Assembly (NCBI GenBank): GCA_024239035.1
Contig: JANBVK010000002.1
Location: forward strand, 29,191 to 69,735
Direction: 5' to 3'
Origin: Patescibacteria group bacterium
GTDB lineage: Bacteria > Patescibacteriota > Minisyncoccia > UBA6257 > GWB1-50-10
DNA: 40,545 nucleotides
Shown: one piece after another, positions 13,623-19,965 of the stretch
Layout: each line of letters starts with the position of its first letter
Position numbering within the stretch: the first letter of the stretch is position 1
Translations under genes and position numbers: made by a program
The notes under the pieces: generated by a model
Told to the model about the DNA's origin: nothing
What the model saw: only the letters and a program-made list of their open reading frames with translations
The model's database searches: none

Positions 13623-15305
13623 ATGAAGAAAAAGATTTTTATCGGCGTTGCCTGGCCATACGTAAACGGTGATATTCACATTGGTCATTTGGCTGGATAT
13701 TTGCTTCCGGCTGATATTTTCGCGCGTTTTCAGCGTTTTAGGGGTAATGATGTGCTTATGGCTTCAGGATCGGACTGTTTTGGCACACCGATTACAATTG
13801 AAGCGGATAAATTAAACATTTCTCCAGAAGAAGTAGTCAGTAAGTATCACCCGCAAATCGTTAAGCTTTTTGAAAAGGTGGGTATTAGTTTTGATATTTA
13901 TACAAAAACAACGACTGATAATCATAAAGAAGTTGTTCAGGATTTTTTCATTAAGTTGCTGAAAGAAGGATTTATATTTAAGGATAAAACCGGTCAATAT
14001 TATTCTCCGGAAGACAAAAAGTTTTTACCAGACAGATACGTGGAAGGAAAATGCCCGCATTGCGGCTATGAAGGAGCCCGTTCTGATCAGTGTGAGAATT
14101 GCGGGGCTATTTTAGGTGTTGGAGAGCTTGTAGACCCTAAAAGCAAATTAAGCAGCAAATCAGTCCGAATAAAGCCAACAGAGCATTATTTCCTGGACTG
14201 GCCAAAACTGCAGGATTTTCTTGAAAAATACGTAGATGAAAAAGGAAAAGGTTGGCGACCGTGGGTACTAAAAGAAACCAGAGGTTGGCTTAAAAAAGGT
14301 TTAAAGCCCAGGCCGATAACGCGGGATTTAGATTGGGGAATTGAAATTCCGATTGAGAGGATTCCAAAAGAACTTCAGATGGAAGGAGTGGAGCATAAAC
14401 GGATTTATGTTTGGTTCGACGCAGTTATAGGTTACTTGTCTGCTTCCATAGAGTGGGCGTCTAAAGAGAGTACGAGAGACTGGAAAGCTTTTTGGTACAA
14501 CAAAGAAGCGGAACACTCTTATTTTATGGGCAAAGACAATTTGGTATTCCATACGCTTTTTTGGCCGGGCGAACTCTACGGCTATGACGGGAATATCCAC
14601 TTACCGGATTTTCCGGCCATTAATCAGTTTTTAACTCTTGAAGACCAGAAGTTTTCAAAGAGCAGGGGAATCACGATAGATTCCCGGTATATAACCGAAA
14701 CCTACGGTTTAGACACCGTTCGATTTTACCTCACGCTTATAGGCCCTGAATCCGCAGATGCAAATTTTAGTTGGTCTGATTTTGTGAGTAAAAACAATGA
14801 TTTATTAATTGGGAATTTTGGTAATTTTGTGAACCGTACACTCACATTGGCTAAGGATTTAGATTTTAGTAAGGAATTGGAAATTGATGAAAAAGTGGAA
14901 ACGCGCACACTCGAATTTATCGGTGAAGGACAGTCCGCTCTCGAAAGTCATAAATTTAAAAAGTACACAGAAATTATTCTTGAGCTCTCTAATTTTGGTA
15001 ACAAATATTTAAGTACCGAGGAGCCATGGTTTTTGAAAGATAAGGATCCAGAGCGTTTTGAGAAAGTTTTACTAAACGCAACCCACATTACGCTTGGCCT
15101 TCTTTTGCTTATAAAACCTCTTTTACCGGAATCGTATAAGCTGCTTTCTGGTTTTCTCGGAGTTGATATTAAGAAGTGGGAGGATAGCGAAAAAGAACCT
15201 TTGCGTTCACTGCTTACACAAGTTCGTATAAGCGGGACAAAACCTCTTTTTGGAAAAATTGACGAGAGTATTGTTGAGGTTGAGAGAGCAAAAATCAGCC
15301 CCTAA
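13623..15305 (+). CDS. metG: Methionyl-tRNA synthetase
   Basis: Class I synthetase that charges initiator and elongator tRNA-Met. The nucleotide-binding HIGH motif is HIGHL at residues 20-24, the zinc knuckle has CPHCG then CENCG (residues about 142-160), and KMSKS appears as KFSKSRG. The catalytic domain and helical anticodon domain are complete; the extra C-terminal dimerisation/tRNA-binding domain of E. coli MetRS is absent, giving 560 residues. There is no ribosome-binding site; a -10 box 7 bp upstream suggests a leaderless message. The stop codon lies inside a strong bidirectional terminator shared with the convergent small gene. Confidence 0.96.
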   Translation: MKKKIFIGVAWPYVNGDIHIGHLAGYLLPADIFARFQRFRGNDVLMASGSDCFGTPITIEADKLNISPEEVVSKYHPQIVKLFEKVGISFDIYTKTTTDNHKEVVQDFFIKLLKEGFIFKDKTGQYYSPEDKKFLPDRYVEGKCPHCGYEGARSDQCENCGAILGVGELVDPKSKLSSKSVRIKPTEHYFLDWPKLQDFLEKYVDEKGKGWRPWVLKETRGWLKKGLKPRPITRDLDWGIEIPIERIPKELQMEGVEHKRIYVWFDAVIGYLSASIEWASKESTRDWKAFWYNKEAEHSYFMGKDNLVFHTLFWPGELYGYDGNIHLPDFPAINQFLTLEDQKFSKSRGITIDSRYITETYGLDTVRFYLTLIGPESADANFSWSDFVSKNNDLLIGNFGNFVNRTLTLAKDLDFSKELEIDEKVETRTLEFIGEGQSALESHKFKKYTEIILELSNFGNKYLSTEEPWFLKDKDPERFEKVLLNATHITLGLLLLIKPLLPESYKLLSGFLGVDIKKWEDSEKEPLRSLLTQVRISGTKPLFGKIDESIVEVERAKISP

Positions 15306-15325
15306 GTAAGTAGGGGTTGATTTTT
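15291..15325. terminator. Bidirectional intrinsic terminator between metG and the small minus-strand gene
   Basis: Stem AAAATCAGCCCCTA / TAGGGGTTGATTTT (one G-T pair) around the loop AGTAAG, with a T run on either strand. It covers the stops of both convergent genes. Confidence 0.8.
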
Positions 15326-15545
15326 AGTCTTCTTTTTCTTTGTGTGGTTTTTCGGGCTTCGGGAGTGATTCAATGATTCTCTCTGCTCCTTTTTGTTCTT
15401 CTAATTTTCTTCTCCGTTCTTGTCCTTCTTCGTGAGCTTTTTGTTCTTCAGGAGTCATCGAAAACCGCCTTCCTTCTCTAGTGAAACGATGCGGTTTAGA
15501 TTCACCCTCGGATTTGTCAGGTGGCTGTACTCTTTCAAATGACAT
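15324..15545 (-). CDS. Small charged protein of unknown function
   Basis: 73 residues, very hydrophilic, with many Glu, Lys and Arg (for example TPEEQKAHEEGQERRRKLEE) and no hydrophobic core, cysteines or signal sequence. Probably a helical or disordered cytoplasmic protein; I do not recognise a family. Support for a real gene is the near-consensus promoter 34 bp upstream (15579-15607) and the terminator at its stop codon, which make it a monocistronic unit. No Shine-Dalgarno sequence is visible. Confidence 0.6.
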   Translation of the reverse strand: MSFERVQPPDKSEGESKPHRFTREGRRFSMTPEEQKAHEEGQERRRKLEEQKGAERIIESLPKPEKPHKEKED

Positions 15546-15578
15546 AGATTAATATTGATTATTTCGCAACTTTCTAGG

Positions 15579-15607
15579 ATTGTATCACAGTCGTTTTTCT
15601 TTGTAAA
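15579..15607 (-). promoter_or_regulatory. Promoter of the small charged protein
   Basis: On the minus strand TTTACA (15607-15602), 17-bp spacer, TACAAT (15584-15579), with an extended -10 TG one base before it. Predicted start about 15572, leader about 27 nt. Confidence 0.65.
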
Positions 15608-15616
15608 TTCTATTGT

Positions 15617-16573
15617 TTAACCGCGGAGTACCGTAAATATGATGTAGATGATATAGGTAAGGACGAAAACTACGCCCTGCCATTTTTCGAGTCTGTATCT
15701 TCTGCCGGTTAAGAGAAATGCTAATAGTAAGACACTCGCAAAGATTACTACTCCTATATCTAAGTTGTTTAAAGGATTAAAGGGCAGGGGTTTAATAATT
15801 GAGCTTATTCCTAGTATCCAGAAAAGATTAAAAATGTTTGAACCAACTATAGTTCCTACAGCAATATCTGGATTCTTTTTACGAGCAGCTGCTACCGCGG
15901 CCGCAAGCTCTGGCAGGGATGTTCCGATAGCAATAATAGTAAGCCCAATCATTGTTTGGCTTACCCCGAATAGAGTTGCAATGTGCACTGCTCCATCCAC
16001 TAACCACTTTCCACCCAGCGTAAGTCCCAATAAACCCAGCAGGATAAATGCAATTGCTTTTGATGTTCCAAGTTTCTTAACTTTTTCTCCGCTCTCTGAT
16101 GCTCCAGTTTTTGCTATACCGAAGCTATAGTACATGAAGACGAAAAAGAAAGACAGAAGAATTAAACCATCTACTCTTGTTAAAATAGAGGGCGCAGTGT
16201 TGTCTATTAAAGAATCGTTAATTAAGAAACCAACGACGAATATCGCAAGTAGCGAGAGAGGGATTTCTTTCCGCACCGTATTATGGGGCATGGTAATCGG
16301 ATAAACGAATGCAGTTACACCGAGAACCAAAAGAATATTTGAAATATTGCTTCCCAGAATATTTCCAATAGCAATCCCAGCATTACCTTGGACACTTGCT
16401 ACAACGTTTACAAAGAGCTCCGGGGCTGAGGTGCCGAAAGCAACAACCGTAAGACCGATGACGATATTGGAAATCCCAAATCGTTTAGCAACGGACGATG
16501 CGCCATCAACAAGCAGGTTTGCTCCTTTGATAAGAAGTACAAATCCGATAATAAAGAGGATGTAGACGAGCAT
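15617..16573 (-). CDS. Calcium/sodium antiporter, CaCA family (YrbG-like)
   Basis: Inner-membrane cation exchanger. The two inverted alpha repeats are clear: GLTVVAFGTSAPELFVNVVAS (first half) and GLTIIAIGTSLPELAAAVAAA (second half), each followed by GNILGSNISN or GTIVGSNIFN. The conserved Glu of both GTS-PE motifs is present. About ten hydrophobic helices fit in 318 residues, the normal size for YrbG-type proteins. It shares its strand with tRNA-Pro just upstream, whose 5' end lies farther from this gene, so read-through from the tRNA promoter is possible. Ion specificity cannot be read from sequence. Confidence 0.9.
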   Translation of the reverse strand: MLVYILFIIGFVLLIKGANLLVDGASSVAKRFGISNIVIGLTVVAFGTSAPELFVNVVASVQGNAGIAIGNILGSNISNILLVLGVTAFVYPITMPHNTVRKEIPLSLLAIFVVGFLINDSLIDNTAPSILTRVDGLILLSFFFVFMYYSFGIAKTGASESGEKVKKLGTSKAIAFILLGLLGLTLGGKWLVDGAVHIATLFGVSQTMIGLTIIAIGTSLPELAAAVAAARKKNPDIAVGTIVGSNIFNLFWILGISSIIKPLPFNPLNNLDIGVVIFASVLLLAFLLTGRRYRLEKWQGVVFVLTYIIYIIFTVLRG

Positions 16574-16583
16574 GTTTTATAAG

Positions 16584-16654
16584 TCGGGGTGGGGGGAATC
16601 GGACCCCCGCTACAAGACCCCCAGCCTTGCGTACTACCACTATACTACACCCCG
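16584..16654 (-). tRNA. tRNA-Pro (anticodon GGG)
   Basis: Acceptor CGGGGTG pairs with CACCCCG; D arm GTAT-AGTGGTA-GTAC; anticodon stem CAAGG/TCTTG (one G-T pair) with loop CTGGGGG, giving anticodon GGG with G37; variable loop TAGC; T stem GGGGG/CCCCC. C1-G72 and discriminator A73 match bacterial tRNA-Pro identity. CCA is not encoded. The T loop reads TCCGATT, so position 55, normally U made into pseudouridine, is C. Confidence 0.88.
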
Positions 16655-16670
16655 AAAATTCTGATGAGAT

Positions 16671-16862
16671 TTATCTTCCCTTTTTTGTAAGAGTTCTTAA
16701 GCAGCGGGTACAGACAAGAGAACGTTTTCCGGAAACCAAAAGGCTGGTCCACTGGAGATTGGCTTTTTTCTTGCTGGTTTTGGTGGGGTTGTAGTGGCCT
16801 CGCTTGAGCTTCCGTGTTCCACCCATTTTATAAGATTTTCCGCAACGTTTACATGCTCTCAT
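16671..16862 (-). CDS. rpmB: Ribosomal protein bL28
   Basis: Large-subunit protein near the E site. 63 residues with the family pattern: CKRCGKS at the start, a basic middle (KLKRGHYNPT, KKKANLQ), and CTRCLR near the end. The CxxC pairs make it a zinc-binding form. The start ATG gives a normal N-terminus. The 49 bp between it and the upstream gene hold short A/T-rich direct repeats (AGCTTTTAGCTTATAGC). It lies just upstream of tRNA-Pro on the same strand. Confidence 0.9.
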   Translation of the reverse strand: MRACKRCGKSYKMGGTRKLKRGHYNPTKTSKKKANLQWTSLLVSGKRSLVCTRCLRTLTKKGR

Positions 16863-16911
16863 ATTTTAGCTTTTAGCTTATAGCTTTTAGGTCAACACTC
16901 ATAAATTTTTC

Positions 16912-17565
16912 TTAACCAAGAACCGTTTCTTTGTAGGTTCTATTACTGAAGTTTAACTCGTAGTACTTTATGATTCCATCGTAGTTGATTTGAAGGATTA
17001 TGGAATTTTTCGCAGGCTCAATTTTAAACATAACGCTTCCAGACACAGCGCTTTTTGGGGGGATGGAATCGAACGAACCCTCAACTTTAACTAGTTTTTG
17101 GGTGATGCCGCCGGCATCAAGATCAAGAAGTTCAAATAGATCTCTAAGCTCAAGCGCACTGTAGGCCGTAGCTTCATTAGTGAAAGCTTTTATATTAATA
17201 CTCACAGTGCCATTTTCTGCTTTTGATACGCTCTCAACCGTAACCGTGATTTTAGTCTGTGGCGAGAGCAGGGGACTTGATAAGGTTTCAAAGATAATAG
17301 CGGTAGGAATTATAATCAGTTTTTCTTCTTTTTGGGAAAGAGCATCCTCGTTTGTCTTAGTTGAAGTTGCTTCGCCCCCGAAAGGGGCCCCTTTGGGGCC
17401 GATTACATCATTTCCCTCGTTGGACAACTCCAATGCCAGTTCAAGATTTGTGAGATCGTTTCGCAAACTGTCAATTTCACTGAGAGTTAAATAAAACCCG
17501 GCTAAAACAAGCAGTATAAAAATAACTAAGACTAGATATAAATTTTTGTTTCTGCCTCTTTTCAC
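16912..17565 (-). CDS. Membrane-anchored protein of unknown function
   Basis: From the GTG at 17565 the product has 217 residues: a basic start (KRGRNKN), one hydrophobic helix (LYLVLVIFILLVLAGFYL), a short coiled-coil-like stretch (SEIDSLRNDLTNLELALEL), then a beta-rich soluble domain outside the membrane. The topology resembles a single-pass envelope protein; no family recognised. I prefer this start because a longer frame to 17643 would run into the palindromic repeat, and an extended -10 (TGCTATAAT) ends 8 bp before this GTG, implying a leaderless message. The codons for GPKGAPFGG (17375-17398) come from a GC mini-palindrome also found inside the repeat at 6290. Confidence 0.65.
   Translation of the reverse strand: MKRGRNKNLYLVLVIFILLVLAGFYLTLSEIDSLRNDLTNLELALELSNEGNDVIGPKGAPFGGEATSTKTNEDALSQKEEKLIIIPTAIIFETLSSPLLSPQTKITVTVESVSKAENGTVSINIKAFTNEATAYSALELRDLFELLDLDAGGITQKLVKVEGSFDSIPPKSAVSGSVMFKIEPAKNSIILQINYDGIIKYYELNFSNRTYKETVLG
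17375..17398. repeat. GC mini-palindrome inserted in a coding sequence
   Basis: CCCCCG-AAAGGGGCCCCTTT-GGGG. Read on the minus strand it matches the nested palindrome at 6290-6311 except for one added T. It encodes a Gly/Pro-rich linker in frame, just after the coiled-coil segment. Confidence 0.7.
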
Positions 17566-17572
17566 GTTTGTT

Positions 17573-17581
17573 ATTATAGCA
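17573..17581 (-). promoter_or_regulatory. Extended -10 promoter of the membrane-anchored protein
   Basis: TGCTATAAT on the minus strand, 8 bp before the GTG at 17565. No clear -35, as is usual for extended -10 promoters. It lies next to the arm of the palindromic repeat. Confidence 0.55.
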
Positions 17582-17584
17582 CTT

Positions 17585-17773
17585 AAGTAGTTGATAAATC
17601 TTCTCTGCAGTCGCCTTCGCTCAGATAAGTATATACTCCTCAAAACAGAAAAGCTTGACGAAAAACAGCGAACTCACTTCGCTCAGACAGCACTGTTTTT
17701 CTACTTTTCTGTTTTTCATTCGTTAATTTATAACTTCGCTCCAGCATACTGCAGAAAAGATTATCAGCTACTT
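17585..17773. repeat. Long palindromic repeat, copy 2 (tip-conserved family)
   Basis: 189 bp with 26-27-bp terminal inverted repeats (17585-17611 and 17748-17773). The inner stem GAAAAACAG/CTGTTTTT surrounds the tip GCGAA-CTCAC-TTCGC at 17668-17682, close to the geometric centre. The order of motifs equals copy 1 at 6156, without the nested 22-bp palindrome. The outer 10-12 bp differ from copy 1 but remain complementary to each other. Confidence 0.85.
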
Positions 17774-17796
17774 TGTGAGGTGCTGAGCAAATGAGT

Positions 17797-18016
17797 AAAA
17801 CTTTTCCTTTCTAAAGAAGCCTGTCGGAGGGATAAACATAAATTCCCGAGTGAGAATTCGTAGAAGCTAGAAAAATATCGCTGTCTGAGTCCCAATCTAA
17901 GAACTTCGCAAGTTCTTAGATTGGTCGAGTTCGATATTTTTCGTCTCTTCTTAATTTGAACGAGGTGAATTTATTTATTCCGAAGGCTTTGGCTGATGAA
18001 GAAACGGAAAAGTTTT
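17797..18016. repeat. 220-bp near-complete palindrome with a perfect 15-bp core hairpin
   Basis: Outer arms AAAACTTTTCC (17797) and GGAAAAGTTTT (18006-18016), an intermediate pair AAAAATATCG/CGATATTTTT (17871-17880 and 17932-17941), and a perfect 15-bp core stem (17892-17906 with 17910-17924, loop CGC). The core lies exactly at the centre. The arms between these blocks are imperfectly complementary. It begins 24 bp after repeat copy 2 and its end overlaps the -35 box of the M50 protease gene. Together these two elements fill the non-coding stretch 17566-18050. Confidence 0.8.
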
Positions 18017-18042
18017 ACAATATATCCGAACGCTTATATAAT
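18014..18042 (+). promoter_or_regulatory. Promoter of the M50 protease gene, leaderless geometry
   Basis: TTTACA (18014-18019), 17-bp spacer, TATAAT (18037-18042), ending 9 bp before the ATG at 18051. No room for a ribosome-binding site. Confidence 0.65.
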
Positions 18043-18050
18043 ATTGAACA

Positions 18051-18671
18051 ATGGAATTAAGATTATTTCTATACGTCATAATTGTGCTATCCGCCGTTTT
18101 TCACGAATATGCTCATGCTCTGACAGCATATCGCTTAGGCGACACAACAGCTAAGGATCAAGGCAGGTTGACGCTTAACCCTTTGGCTCACATGGATCTC
18201 TTTGGCACGGTTATTATTCCGCTCGTTTTACTTTTTACTTCTGGGATTTTCATCGGTTGGGCAAAGCCCGTTCCTTATAATCCTTATAACTTACGAGATC
18301 AGAAGTACGGCTCTTTAAAGGTTGGGGCAGCCGGCCCCTTAGCTAATCTGGTTATAGCCTTAGCATTAGGTTTGGTTGTTAGGTTTTTCCCTTTCATCCC
18401 TTTTGATAGCAGTCTTATCTCTCCCTTGTTTTTGGGATTTTTAGGGCTCATTGTTTACATTAATATCTTTTTGGCCTTATTTAATTTAATCCCTTTCCCG
18501 CCGCTTGACGGATCAAAGATATTCGCCGATTTGTTTCCCAGGCAATCGCAGTACCTTAGTCGACTCGGTTTTTTCGGAATATTCTTTGCTCTTCTTTTCG
18601 CTTTTTGGGTTCTGCCGCCGATTGCTAATCTTATATTCTGGGTTATAACCGGCAAGGGGTTTGTATTTTAA
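18051..18671 (+). CDS. Site-2 protease family protein (M50), compact form
   Basis: Small intramembrane zinc protease of 206 residues without a PDZ domain. The catalytic HEYAH is at residues 18-22 in the first helix; GWAKPVPYNP and the distal motif NLIPFPPLDGSKIF, with the zinc-binding Asp, are typical of the SpoIVFB/M50B-like group found widely as single genes. Five or so membrane helices. The substrate is unknown. It stands alone: a divergent gene and two palindromes lie upstream and the str operon promoter follows immediately (TTGACA begins 4 bp after the stop). Confidence 0.88.
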   Translation: MELRLFLYVIIVLSAVFHEYAHALTAYRLGDTTAKDQGRLTLNPLAHMDLFGTVIIPLVLLFTSGIFIGWAKPVPYNPYNLRDQKYGSLKVGAAGPLANLVIALALGLVVRFFPFIPFDSSLISPLFLGFLGLIVYINIFLALFNLIPFPPLDGSKIFADLFPRQSQYLSRLGFFGIFFALLFAFWVLPPIANLIFWVITGKGFVF

Positions 18672-18674
18672 TGT

Positions 18675-18702
18675 TTGACATTTATAGCAAATACTGTACT
18701 CT
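18675..18702 (+). promoter_or_regulatory. Candidate promoter of the rpsL-rpsG-fusA operon
   Basis: TTGACA (18675-18680), 16-bp spacer, TACTCT (18697-18702). The predicted start near 18709 gives a leader of about 100 nt that contains the two hairpins before rpsL. Confidence 0.5.
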
Positions 18703-18747
18703 GGACTTTACGTATCTGTGCTGTTCGTGAAGTTACATGGTGATGTA

Positions 18748-18807
18748 ACCCTTCGATAAAACTCAGGGTGCTCAAATTTGTAACTTCGCTACGCTCAGAC
18801 AAATTTG
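18748..18807 (+). promoter_or_regulatory. Twin-hairpin leader of rpsL
   Basis: Hairpin 1 ACCCT...AGGGT (18748-18769, repeat family CCCTTCGA...CTCAGGG). Hairpin 2 CAAATTTGT...ACAAATTTG (18773-18807) with loop motif ACTTCGCTACGCTCAG. Two bases, GC, then the ATG at 18810. The same arrangement precedes rpsG with a different but complementary stem. Confidence 0.7.
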
Positions 18808-18809
18808 GC

Positions 18810-19220
18810 ATGCCTACAGTTAATCAACTAATTAGAAAAGCGAGAAAGAAAACCGTTAAGAAAACTAAAACGCCGGCCTTGGGTTTGTATTTTAATAATT
18901 TGAAGAATCGGCCGGTAGCTTCCTCTTCACCTTTTAAGCGAGGTGTGTGTCTAAAAGTGTTTACTACTACTCCAAGAAAACCAAACTCAGCCCTTCGGAA
19001 AGTAGCTCGAGTGCGTCTCACAAATGGTATGGAAATAACGGCCTACATTCCCGGGGAAGGGCACAACCTTCAGGAACACTCGGTGGTTTTAGTTAGGGGT
19101 GGGAGAGTTAAGGATTTGCCTGGCGTGGGATATCATATCGTGAGAGGTGTTCTAGACACCGGTGGAGTGGAAGGGAGAAAACAGCAGAGGAGTAAGTATG
19201 GCACAAAGAGACAGAAATAA
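18810..19220 (+). CDS. rpsL: Ribosomal protein uS12
   Basis: Decoding-centre protein of the small subunit. Family marks: [55 protein letters not shown]. The ATG at 18810 is the true start; an in-frame GTG at 18768 would only translate the leader hairpin. Two oddities: about 12 extra residues (near 26-39) before KRGVC, making 136 residues against 124, and Arg56 at the place of E. coli Lys42, where Lys-to-Arg is a classical streptomycin-resistance change. First gene of the str operon. Confidence 0.96.
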   Translation: MPTVNQLIRKARKKTVKKTKTPALGLYFNNLKNRPVASSSPFKRGVCLKVFTTTPRKPNSALRKVARVRLTNGMEITAYIPGEGHNLQEHSVVLVRGGRVKDLPGVGYHIVRGVLDTGGVEGRKQQRSKYGTKRQK

Positions 19221-19224
19221 TGTA

Positions 19225-19287
19225 ACCCTTCGACAGGCTCAGGGTGCTGAATTTTTCAGCTACTCGCTTTGCTCATAGGAAAAATTC
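19225..19287 (+). promoter_or_regulatory. Twin-hairpin leader of rpsG
   Basis: Hairpin 1 ACCCT...AGGGT (19225-19245, CCCTTCGACAGGCTCAGGG). Hairpin 2 GAATTTTTC...GAAAAATTC (19249-19287) with loop motif CTCGCTTTGCTCA. GC, then ATG at 19290. In E. coli the rpsL-rpsG gap is where uS7 represses its own operon; whether this fold does that is unknown. Confidence 0.7.
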
Positions 19288-19289
19288 GC

Positions 19290-19769
19290 ATGCGTAAACG
19301 TAGTTCATATAAAAAGAAGGAACACAAACCAGATTACTTACACGGTCGTATTGATATGGGCCGGTTTATTAATTATCTAATGGAGAAAGGTAAAAAAACT
19401 ATTGCCGAGAAGGCTTTATATGGTGCTCTTGAGGAGGTAGGGAAAAAAACGAAGGAAGATCCGGTTGAAGTGTTTGAAAAAGCGATTCAGAATGCCTCAC
19501 CAATTTTGGAAGTGCGGTCAAGGCGTGTCGGAGGAGCGAACTACCAAATTCCACAGGAAGTAGATCCGAATCGGCAATTTTTTCTCGCTACCCACTGGAT
19601 TATTGACGCGGCAAGAAAAAGAAAAGGGAAACCAATCAGCGAGAAATTAGCAGAGGAAATTGTGTCGGCATCAAAAAACGAGGGGGCAGCTGTTAAGAGG
19701 AAACAGGATACTCACCGAATGGCGGAAGCAAATCGGGCGTTCGCGAGTTTCTTAAGGCGGCGGCGGTAA
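19290..19769 (+). CDS. rpsG: Ribosomal protein uS7
   Basis: Head protein of the small subunit that nucleates 3' domain assembly and touches the E-site tRNA. From ATG 19290 the product is MRKRSSYKKKEHKPD and so on, 159 residues, the normal length; an earlier in-frame start at 19269 would translate the hairpin. Conserved MEKGKKTIAEKALYGAL, VRSRRVGGANYQIP and the C-terminal AEANRAFASF are present. rpsL lies 69 bp upstream, separated by the twin-hairpin leader. A duplicated fusA 5' fragment begins 11 bp after its stop. Confidence 0.95.
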   Translation: MRKRSSYKKKEHKPDYLHGRIDMGRFINYLMEKGKKTIAEKALYGALEEVGKKTKEDPVEVFEKAIQNASPILEVRSRRVGGANYQIPQEVDPNRQFFLATHWIIDAARKRKGKPISEKLAEEIVSASKNEGAAVKRKQDTHRMAEANRAFASFLRRRR

Positions 19770-19779
19770 TACCGATAAT

Positions 19780-19959
19780 ATGCCCAGACAGTACCCTATA
19801 AAAAAGGTTAGGGACATTGGCATCATTGCTCATATCTCGCGTCGTTCCGACTACAAGTCAGAACTCCCACGAACCCATCGGTTCGTGTGCTCCGCCACAG
19901 GAAAACTCCCGTTTTCCCGACCCCTTTCCCGCATCAATATGCGCCTATTTGGAGAATAA
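19780..19959 (+). pseudogene. Duplicated 5' fragment of fusA, open as a 59-codon leader ORF
   Basis: ATG 19780 opens [19 protein letters not shown], clearly the N-terminus of EF-G, then leaves homology exactly where the P-loop (DAGKTT) should begin. 29 bases (19807-19835) are identical to 19993-20021 inside fusA, while the 27 bases before them differ at many positions. The frame continues through two hairpins (CACGAACC/GGTTCGTG at 19868-19887; GGAAAAC/GTTTTCC at 19900-19917) and stops with TAA at 19957-19959, 6 bp before the fusA ATG. It cannot bind GTP. It is either a decayed remnant of an earlier fusA start or a leader peptide coupled to fusA. Confidence 0.75.
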
Positions 19960-19965
19960 AATTTT

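Noticed and set aside
17591-17794. 67-codon plus-strand frame inside the palindrome
   Set aside because: It lies almost entirely within repeat copy 2, and the corresponding frame is not kept in copy 1.
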